A stretch of DNA of 6,365 nt. Source: Clostridia bacterium. GTDB lineage: Bacteria; Bacillota; Clostridia; Oscillospirales; Acutalibacteraceae. Under the pieces are notes generated by a model. That model saw only the letters and a program-made list of their open reading frames with translations, was not told the DNA's origin and did no database searches. Both the position numbers and the translations under genes were made by a program. Location: assembly GCA_900767015.1 (NCBI GenBank), contig CAAFXQ010000074.1, positions 1-6,365 of the forward strand, read 5' to 3'. Of the stretch, positions 1 to 5,155 are shown piece after piece. The stretch's first letter is position 1. Each line of letters opens with the position of its first letter.

Positions 1-534
1 AGAATTGAGCCTTTGCATTTCTTCTTTACATCTTACTAGCCATCTGACGGTTCTTTCGCAGGACTTCTTTGCGTAATCATATTTTGCAGGGTTCTCGACA
101 CATTCATCAAACGCCATCGCTATCGTTGAACCGAGGTTTGACTGAATCCGCATACTCTCCTCCGGCCCCATGAAAATCCGTCTGCCGTCAACATGGGAAG
201 CGAAGGTAACACCCTCCTCTTTTATCTGCCTGAGCTTTGCAAGCGAAAAGACCTGAAAGCCGCCACTGTCAGTCAGAATCGGACCGTTCCAGGACGAAAA
301 CTTATGAAGCCCTCCAAGCTCTTTTATGAGGCTGTCGCCGGGTCTGACGTGAAGATGATACGTATTCGAAAGCATCACCTGACAGCCGATTTCCTTTAAG
401 TCGACGGCTGACAGAGCGCCCTTAATCGCCGCACTTGTTGCCACATTCATAAAGGCAGGGGTTTGCACCGTTCCGTGAACAGTCTGAAACTCACATCTTC
501 GTGCATTGCCTTGTTTTTTCAATACAGTAAGCAT
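1..534 (-). CDS. tgt: Queuine/preQ1 tRNA-guanine transglycosylase, N-terminal 178 residues (cut by window edge)
   Basis: Cytoplasmic enzyme that exchanges guanine-34 of GUN-anticodon tRNAs (Asp, Asn, His, Tyr) for preQ1 in bacteria. The frame is open from the ATG at 534 to base 1, giving 178 of roughly 370-380 expected residues. Visible family motifs are PAFMNVATSAAIKG (26-39), the LSNTYHLHVRPG segment (55-66), TDSGGFQVFSL (88-98) and MAFDEC (140-145). D89 matches the catalytic general acid/base Asp (Asp102 in Zymomonas Tgt) and D143 the base-recognition Asp (Asp156). The nucleophilic Asp and the zinc site (CxCxxC plus His) lie beyond the left edge and cannot be checked. The start has a TGAGGTG ribosome binding site and lies 4 nt after the queA stop, so it is cotranscribed with queA and probably translationally coupled to it. 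Identity is secure; intactness of the C-terminal half is unknown. Confidence 0.96.
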   Translation of the reverse strand, partial: MLTVLKKQGNARRCEFQTVHGTVQTPAFMNVATSAAIKGALSAVDLKEIGCQVMLSNTYHLHVRPGDSLIKELGGLHKFSSWNGPILTDSGGFQVFSLAKLRQIKEEGVTFASHVDGRRIFMGPEESMRIQSNLGSTIAMAFDECVENPAKYDYAKKSCERTVRWLVRCKEEMQRLNS

Positions 535-538
535 TTTT

Positions 539-1564
539 TCACCTCAGAAAAGCGGCGTCACCGAACGAGAAGAACCGGTATTTTTCCTCAACCGCTTTTT
601 TATAGAAATTCATCGTGTTGTCATAGCCGCAAAAAGCGCTGACAAGCATAATCAGTGTGCTTTCCGGCAGATGGAAATTTGTAATCAGCCCGTCAATACA
701 TTTAAATTCATAACCGGGATAGATAAAAATATCCGTCCACCCCTCTGCTTCTTCGATTTTTCCTTTAAATGTCGCCACCGACTCGAGCGTTCGGCAGCTT
801 GTTGTTCCGACAGCAATGACACGCTTGTTGTTGGCATGGGTTTCATTGATAAGGTCTGCGGTTTCTTTCGGTAACCAATAATGCTCGGAGTGCATAGTAT
901 GCTGTGTGATATCATCTGCCTTGACGGGTCGAAATGTACCCAAACCGACATGAAGAGTGACTTGTCCGATACGGACACCCTTATTCTTGATTTTTTCCAA
1001 AAGCTCGTCCGTAAAATGCAAGCCGGCGGTAGGAGCGGCGGCGGAACCGATATTCTTTGAGTACACGGTCTGATACCGTTCTGCGTCCTCAAGCTTTTCG
1101 GTGATATATGGCGGCAGCGGCATCTGACCGATTCTGTCAAGAATCTCATAAAAATTGCCGTCATAGAAGAAACGAACCAGTCTGTTGCCGTTTTCAAGCA
1201 CGTCAACCACCTCAGCTTTTAAAAGGCCGTCGGAAAAAGAAAACCTTGTGCCGATTTTCGCTCTTTTTCCGGGGCCGGCAATAGACTCCCAGACGTCGTC
1301 ACCCTTATTGGTAAGCAGTAGGAACTCAACAACGGCACCGGTTTCTTCTTTTACGCCGTAAATCCGTGCCGGAAGCACTCTTGTGTCGTTAACAATAAGG
1401 CAGTCGCCGGGATTGAGATAATCAAGTATGTCATAAAAATGACGATGCTCAATTTCGCCCGTTTTTCGATCAACAACCATAAGTCTTGAATGATCTCTCG
1501 GTTCAACGGGATGTTGAGCGATTAACTCTTTCGGCAGATCATAATAAAAATCGGATTTTTTCAT
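539..1564 (-). CDS. queA: S-adenosylmethionine:tRNA ribosyltransferase-isomerase (epoxyqueuosine synthesis)
   Basis: Transfers and isomerises the ribosyl moiety of S-adenosylmethionine onto preQ1-34 in tRNA to give epoxyqueuosine; cytoplasmic. The 341-residue length matches the family (about 340-356). Motifs in order: LPKELIAQHPVEPRDHSRLMV (10-30), NDTRVLPARI (59-68), PLPPYI (149-154), ERYQTVYS (162-169), the family signature GSAAAPTAGLHFT (173-185), HVGLGTFRPV (205-214), MHSEHYW (224-230), GTTSCRTLE (253-261), then a TNFHLPESTLIMLVSAF block (295-311) and FSFGDAAFL near the C-terminus. The start at ATG 1564 was chosen over an in-frame TTG at 1582 because AAAGGA lies 9 nt before the ATG and the TTG would sit inside or upstream of that site. 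It is the first gene of a queA-tgt unit with a strong predicted promoter at 1643-1671. No preQ1 riboswitch was recognised in its short leader. A complete, normal-looking gene. Confidence 0.98.
   Translation of the reverse strand: MKKSDFYYDLPKELIAQHPVEPRDHSRLMVVDRKTGEIEHRHFYDILDYLNPGDCLIVNDTRVLPARIYGVKEETGAVVEFLLLTNKGDDVWESIAGPGKRAKIGTRFSFSDGLLKAEVVDVLENGNRLVRFFYDGNFYEILDRIGQMPLPPYITEKLEDAERYQTVYSKNIGSAAAPTAGLHFTDELLEKIKNKGVRIGQVTLHVGLGTFRPVKADDITQHTMHSEHYWLPKETADLINETHANNKRVIAVGTTSCRTLESVATFKGKIEEAEGWTDIFIYPGYEFKCIDGLITNFHLPESTLIMLVSAFCGYDNTMNFYKKAVEEKYRFFSFGDAAFLR
540..546 (-). promoter_or_regulatory. tgt ribosome binding site overlapping the queA stop codon
   Basis: On the minus strand TGAGGTG lies 5 nt before the tgt ATG. 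The queA stop TGA (539-541) overlaps its upstream neighbourhood in the stop/start junction, so ribosomes finishing queA are placed at the tgt start. This supports 534 as the start and suggests translational coupling. Confidence 0.75.
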
Positions 1565-1573
1565 ATATTTGGG

Positions 1574-1579
1574 TCCTTT
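1574..1579 (-). promoter_or_regulatory. queA ribosome binding site
   Basis: AAAGGA on the minus strand, 9 nt before ATG 1564. It decides that start over the upstream TTG at 1582. Confidence 0.7.
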
Positions 1580-1597
1580 CAAAAACCAAAAAAGTGA

Positions 1598-1626
1598 TTG
1601 ACTTCACAGAAAATAAGTGATATTAT
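1598..1626 (+). promoter_or_regulatory. Predicted sigma-A promoter for asd-dapA
   Basis: The -35 box TTGACT (1598-1603), a 17-nt spacer and the -10 box TATTAT (1621-1626) are seen directly. A TG at 1618-1619 one base before the -10 box makes it an extended -10. An A-rich stretch (1581-1593) precedes the -35 like an UP element. The predicted start of transcription is near 1633-1634, leaving a leader of about 100 nt before asd. It faces the queA promoter head-on. Confidence 0.72.
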
Positions 1627-1642
1627 ATAAAACAACTTATAT

Positions 1643-1671
1643 ATTATAGTGCAATTTGCCGAAATAAGCAA
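1643..1671 (-). promoter_or_regulatory. Predicted sigma-A promoter for queA-tgt
   Basis: On the minus strand, TTGCTT (1671-1666), a 17-nt spacer and a consensus TATAAT (1648-1643). The predicted start of transcription is near 1636-1637, giving a queA leader of about 72 nt. It sits inside the predicted asd leader and points toward the asd promoter, so the two initiation sites are only a few bases apart on opposite strands. Confidence 0.72.
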
Positions 1672-1702
1672 CAGTTTATCCGCAATTTCATCAATAAACT
1701 GT
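1671..1702. repeat. 9-bp perfect inverted repeat in the asd leader
   Basis: ACAGTTTAT (1671-1679) and ATAAACTGT (1694-1702) are exact reverse complements separated by 14 nt; arm centres are 23 bp apart, about two helical turns. It lies between the predicted asd transcription start and its ribosome binding site, and its left arm touches the -35 box of the queA promoter. It could be an operator for a dimeric regulator or an RNA hairpin in the asd leader. Being AT-rich it could also be chance. No U-tract follows, so it is not an intrinsic terminator. Confidence 0.45.
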
Positions 1703-1719
1703 ACTTGATTTGTAAAAAT

Positions 1720-1726
1720 GAGGTGG
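1720..1726 (+). promoter_or_regulatory. asd ribosome binding site
   Basis: GAGGTGG ends 5 nt before ATG 1732. It decides that start over the in-frame TTG at 1705, which has no such site. Confidence 0.75.
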
Positions 1727-1731
1727 TATTT

Positions 1732-2820
1732 ATGAAAAAATACAAGGTAGGTATTATCGGTGCCACGGGAATGGTCGGACAGCGTTTCGCAACACTTCTT
1801 GCCGAGCATCCGTGGTTTGATGTAAAAGTAGTTGCCGCAAGCCCCCGTTCGGCCGGTCTTACCTATAAGCAGGCTGTCGAGAAAAAGTGGGCTATGACAA
1901 CGCCGATTCCTGAAAACATCGGTGAGCTTATTGTTAAGAACGCAACAGCCGATATTGAAGAAATCGCTTCACAGGTTGATTTTGTTTTCTGTGCTGTCGA
2001 TATGAAAAAAGACGAAATTAAGGCTCTTGAGGAAGCGTACGCAAAAGCCGAGTGTCCCGTCATTTCCAACAACAGCGCTCACAGACATACGCCTGATGTT
2101 CCGATGGTGATTCCCGAAATCAACGCCGACCATATTAAGGTAATTGAATCGCAGAGAAAACGTCTTGGTACAAAAAGAGGCTTTATTGCCGTGAAATCCA
2201 ACTGCTCGCTGCAAAGCTATGTTCCGGCAATCTATCCGCTCGACAAAAAGTTCGGCGTAAAAGAAGTTCTTGTCTGCACCTATCAGGCAATTTCCGGAGC
2301 CGGCAAGACCTTTGAAACGTGGCCGGAAATGGTCGATAACGTCATTCCGTTTATCGGCGGCGAAGAGGAAAAGAGCGAAAAAGAACCGCTCAAAATCTGG
2401 GGAACGCTTGAAAACGGCGAAATTGTACCGGCTTCCTCCCCTGCTTTTACCGCACAGTGCATCAGAGTTCCGATTTCCGACGGTCACATGGGTGCTGTTT
2501 TCATGCGCTTTGAGGACGGCAAAAAGCCGACGAAAGAAGAAATCATCAATGAATGGAACAGTTATACGGGCAGAGCGCAGGAACTGAATCTTCCGAGCGC
2601 ACCGAAGCAGTTTTTACATTACTTCACGGAAGATAATATGCCGCAGACGAAGCTTCAAAGAAACCTTGAAGGCGGCATGGCAATCTCTGTCGGCAGACTT
2701 CGTGAAGATACGCAATACGATTACAAATTTGTCTGCCTTTCGCACAACACCTTAAGAGGAGCCGCAGGCGGCGGTGTTCTTCTTGCGGAGCTTTTGTGCG
2801 CCGAGGGCTATATGGACTAA
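1732..2820 (+). CDS. asd: Aspartate-semialdehyde dehydrogenase, archaeal/fungal-type subclass
   Basis: NADPH-dependent reduction of aspartyl-4-phosphate to aspartate semialdehyde, the branch point to diaminopimelate/lysine and to threonine/methionine; cytoplasmic. The 362-residue product is longer than the usual 330-340 residues of the classical bacterial form and fits the archaeal/fungal-like subclass found in many Clostridia. The N-terminal NAD(P)-binding Rossmann domain starts with GIIGATGMVGQRF (7-19). SNNSAHR (112-118) follows. The catalytic cysteine is C158 in SNCS (157-160). YQAISGAGKTF (184-194) carries the conserved active-site Gln (Q185). IRVPISDGHMGAVF (244-257) carries the substrate Arg (R245) and the catalytic His (H252). 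A C-terminal LSHNTLRGAAGG segment (336-347) contacts cofactor in the family. The start is fixed by GAGGTGG 5 nt upstream and the immediate MKKYKVGIIG beginning. It is first in a two-gene unit, 13 nt before dapA. The common NPNC motif reads KSNC here, but the catalytic Cys is kept. Confidence 0.95.
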   Translation: MKKYKVGIIGATGMVGQRFATLLAEHPWFDVKVVAASPRSAGLTYKQAVEKKWAMTTPIPENIGELIVKNATADIEEIASQVDFVFCAVDMKKDEIKALEEAYAKAECPVISNNSAHRHTPDVPMVIPEINADHIKVIESQRKRLGTKRGFIAVKSNCSLQSYVPAIYPLDKKFGVKEVLVCTYQAISGAGKTFETWPEMVDNVIPFIGGEEEKSEKEPLKIWGTLENGEIVPASSPAFTAQCIRVPISDGHMGAVFMRFEDGKKPTKEEIINEWNSYTGRAQELNLPSAPKQFLHYFTEDNMPQTKLQRNLEGGMAISVGRLREDTQYDYKFVCLSHNTLRGAAGGGVLLAELLCAEGYMD

Positions 2821-2827
2821 AGGAAGG
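2821..2827 (+). promoter_or_regulatory. dapA ribosome binding site
   Basis: AGGAAGG starts directly after the asd stop and ends 6 nt before ATG 2834. It supports this start over an upstream in-frame TTG/ATG-like extension from 2774 that would lie within asd. Confidence 0.75.
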
Positions 2828-2833
2828 TGTTCT

Positions 2834-3721
2834 ATGACTCCCCTCTTTATCGGAAGCGCGGTCGCCTTGGTGACTCCGTTTGATAAGGACGGTAAAATCA
2901 ATTTTCCTTTGTTTAAAAAGCTCCTAGAATTTCAAATCGCAAATAAAACAGATGCTGTTGTTATCTGCGGAACCACGGGTGAAGGCTCAACGCTTACGGT
3001 CGATGAAAGATTAAGCTTGTTTCAGACTGCTGTCGACACGGTAAGAGGACGTGTGCCTGTCATTTGCGGAACCGGGAGCAACAGCACTTCTTTTACCGTA
3101 GATTTCGCAAAAAGAGCCGAAAAATACGATGTAGACGCTCACTTGATTGTAACGCCGTATTACAACAAAACAAGCCAGAAAGGGCTGATTTCGCACTATT
3201 ATACGATTGCCGAGCAGTTACAAAAGCCTGTACTCGTCTATAACGTACCGTCAAGAACGGGTATGAATATTCAGCCGTCTACATACAAGGCGCTTGGAGA
3301 GCATGAAAACATTATCGGTGTCAAGGAAGCGGACACGAACATTTCCAAACTTATCAAGTCACTTGTTCTGTGTGAGGGCAAGCTTGATTTCTATGTCGGA
3401 AACGACGACCTGATTTCAGTGGCGATGTCCTTAGGCTGCAAAGGCGTCGTATCCGTTTTGTCGAACGTACTGCCGGAGTATACGCACGAAATGACGCTTG
3501 CCGGAATTAACGGTGAGAGCAAAAAATGTGCGAAGATGCAAAAAGACATCATGTCACTGATTGAATGTATGTTCCTTGACGTCAATCCGATTATGGTAAA
3601 GGAAATTATGAACCGAATGGGCGTCGAAGTCGGACCGTGCAGACTTCCGCTCGGCAAATGCGATGAAAAATTCTATGAAATCGTTGAAAGCGAGATCAAA
3701 AAGATTTCCGAAATCAGATAA
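2834..3721 (+). CDS. dapA: 4-hydroxy-tetrahydrodipicolinate synthase
   Basis: Condenses pyruvate with aspartate semialdehyde, the first committed step of the diaminopimelate/lysine pathway that feeds peptidoglycan. It is a 295-residue class I aldolase TIM barrel of normal length. Visible active-site features are GTTGE (46-50; T47 and T48 of the proton relay), PYYNK (108-112), VYNVPSRTG (135-143) with Y136 and R141, and the Schiff-base lysine K164 in GVKEAD. NPIMVKE (251-257) and CRLPL (269-273) near the C-terminus are also typical. By eye against E. coli DapA, lysine-contact residues His53, His56 and Glu84 correspond to V56, R59 and F87, so the enzyme is probably not feedback-inhibited in the E. 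coli manner; this is inference. It lies 13 nt after asd in one unit, uses asd's product, and is followed directly by a terminator, so dapB is elsewhere. Confidence 0.97.
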   Translation: MTPLFIGSAVALVTPFDKDGKINFPLFKKLLEFQIANKTDAVVICGTTGEGSTLTVDERLSLFQTAVDTVRGRVPVICGTGSNSTSFTVDFAKRAEKYDVDAHLIVTPYYNKTSQKGLISHYYTIAEQLQKPVLVYNVPSRTGMNIQPSTYKALGEHENIIGVKEADTNISKLIKSLVLCEGKLDFYVGNDDLISVAMSLGCKGVVSVLSNVLPEYTHEMTLAGINGESKKCAKMQKDIMSLIECMFLDVNPIMVKEIMNRMGVEVGPCRLPLGKCDEKFYEIVESEIKKISEIR

Positions 3722-3725
3722 CGAT

Positions 3726-3765
3726 ACACCTCCGTAAGACACACTCACGGAGGTGTTATATTATT
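3726..3765 (+). terminator. Intrinsic terminator after dapA, possibly bidirectional
   Basis: A perfect 10-bp stem, ACACCTCCGT (3726-3735) with ACGGAGGTGT (3747-3756), an 11-nt loop and a T-rich tail TTATATTATT (3756-3765). It begins 5 nt after the dapA stop. The tail overlaps the stop codon of the convergent phosphoesterase gene (3761-3763). The same hairpin could end the minus-strand transcript, but its tail on that side (ATCGTTAT) is a poor U-tract. Confidence 0.85.
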
Positions 3766-5155
3766 CAAAGGCAATAAAGCAGGAATTGATATCCGGCTGT
3801 GAACCGGTAAGGATATTGTGTACAAGCTGTCTGATTTCAAGTGTCAGCGTACAGGCTCTGAGCTTGACAAGCGCATCACAAACGCCCATGACAAGGCAAT
3901 AATAGGATGTTTCTTCGCCGTGTCTTACGATTCCGCCGTCAAAAAATGAAAGCAGAAATTCATGAACAAACTCCATGACCGGCTTATCCTTAAAATCAAG
4001 CACATCGGAATACCGTATTGAATCCGCAAGACCGAACAGCTTCAACTTTTTGTAAAGCCCGAGCGCTGTTTCATTTTTGATATATTTTGAAAAGATTTTC
4101 GCCAACGGATAAAACGGAGCAAATTTTTCTCCGTTCAGCTGTAAAGCTGTCAACCGGTCGCAAAACTCAGATTGACTGATTTCGGCGCCGTCGAGAACAC
4201 GGTCAACCAGAGCATAGATTTTGTTTTTCAGATAAATTCCGGCATTGAACCGCTTGCCGTCAAATTCAAAGCTTTCAACGAAATCGGTGCTGATTTTCAG
4301 TCCGTCCTCCCCAATCTCTACATTGACAATCGGAGCCGGATAACCGCAAAGCGAACCGATATTGATTTCGGTAATCATATTGCCTTTTTCTGACGTAAAC
4401 GAATCTATCCGCTGAATATGCGAATGACCGACAAACATATACCGAAGCCCGGCATCGGCAAGCCGGGAGGCGACATATTCTCTGTCACCGACACAGGTCG
4501 AGCCGCCCATCACAAGCGGGTGAATATGCGGTATCAGAAGGTGATGCTCCATACCGAGCAGGATTTTTCCGTCATCTCTTGCCTGCTTGATTTGCTGTTC
4601 GATCCATTTGAAATGCTCTTCCTGAAAACCAGCCCTGCCCTTTCCGTTCTGGTCGTCGTTAAGCGCAAGCAGCCGCACATTTTCGCCGATATCAACGGTG
4701 TAAGAACAAGTTCCAAGGTGAGTAATATATTCGCTTAAAGCCTGTTTTGAGCCGAAATCATAGTAAAAATCTCTTAATTCGTCATGGCTTACGGTCGGCG
4801 CATCATGATAAACCGCATAGCCGCTAAACTTCCTCGGGTTTTCGTCACAGCACCAGTCGTGTGTCGCAGTTATAACATATACCGGTTTCGATTTTTGCAG
4901 ATCATAAAGCTTTTCTCTGAATTCGTCATGACTTACTCGTTCGCCGTCGTTTGTCAAGTCACCGACAATCATAACCGCATCGGTATCACCTTTCTTAATT
5001 TTCGAAAAAGCGGCATCAAGGATGCCGCCGGTTTCGTTCAGACATTTTTGGTCTGAGCCGCTTCTCAGGTCATATGCACGGCCGTCAGACGAAAGTGTTC
5101 TTGAAAAATGATGCGTATCGGAGATGAAAGTAAGCTTTGTGCCTTTATTTTTCAT
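3761..5155 (-). CDS. Calcineurin-like metallophosphoesterase with unassigned C-terminal region
   Basis: Predicted cytoplasmic two-metal phosphoesterase of 464 residues; no signal peptide or membrane segment is seen. Metallophosphoesterase motifs occur in order: SDTHH (12-16, D13 and H15), GDLTNDGE (65-72, D66), VITATHDW (94-101, H99), MEHHLL (202-207) and GHSHIQ (243-248). The usual GNHD/E block reads THDW, so the Asn metal ligand position is Thr. The catalytic domain ends near residue 290; residues 295-464 are mostly helical-looking, contain several Cys and match no domain I recognise. The start at ATG 5155 was chosen because GGAGG lies 6 nt upstream and the core motif SDTHH begins right after. 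A longer frame to 5215 would add only an Arg/Lys-rich out-of-frame reading of the transporter tail. It overlaps the upstream transporter gene by 11 nt, so the two are probably translationally coupled. Cyclic nucleotide, nucleotide or sugar-phosphate substrates are all possible; none is supported here. Confidence 0.88.
   Translation of the reverse strand: MKNKGTKLTFISDTHHFSRTLSSDGRAYDLRSGSDQKCLNETGGILDAAFSKIKKGDTDAVMIVGDLTNDGERVSHDEFREKLYDLQKSKPVYVITATHDWCCDENPRKFSGYAVYHDAPTVSHDELRDFYYDFGSKQALSEYITHLGTCSYTVDIGENVRLLALNDDQNGKGRAGFQEEHFKWIEQQIKQARDDGKILLGMEHHLLIPHIHPLVMGGSTCVGDREYVASRLADAGLRYMFVGHSHIQRIDSFTSEKGNMITEINIGSLCGYPAPIVNVEIGEDGLKISTDFVESFEFDGKRFNAGIYLKNKIYALVDRVLDGAEISQSEFCDRLTALQLNGEKFAPFYPLAKIFSKYIKNETALGLYKKLKLFGLADSIRYSDVLDFKDKPVMEFVHEFLLSFFDGGIVRHGEETSYYCLVMGVCDALVKLRACTLTLEIRQLVHNILTGSQPDINSCFIAFE

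Noticed and set aside
506..874. 122-codon open frame antisense to queA and the tgt start
   Set aside because: Opposite strongly conserved coding sequence, with no recognisable domain.
685..1206. 173-codon same-strand frame within queA
   Set aside because: A frame-shifted shadow of queA; the overlapped frame carries every QueA motif without interruption.
1565..1636. preQ1 riboswitch in the queA leader
   Set aside because: The leader is AT-rich with only a 4-bp GTGA/TCAC hairpin, and no preQ1-I aptamer core (C-rich loop with A-rich tail) was found. A covariance search could still overturn this.
1604..1640. ATAAGT/ACTTAT inverted repeat between the two promoters
   Set aside because: Only 6 bp in a very AT-rich stretch overlapping the -10 region; expected by chance.
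1969..2487. 172-codon open frame antisense to asd
   Set aside because: It lies wholly opposite a well-conserved gene, shows no recognisable domain and has low-complexity aromatic composition typical of antisense reading.
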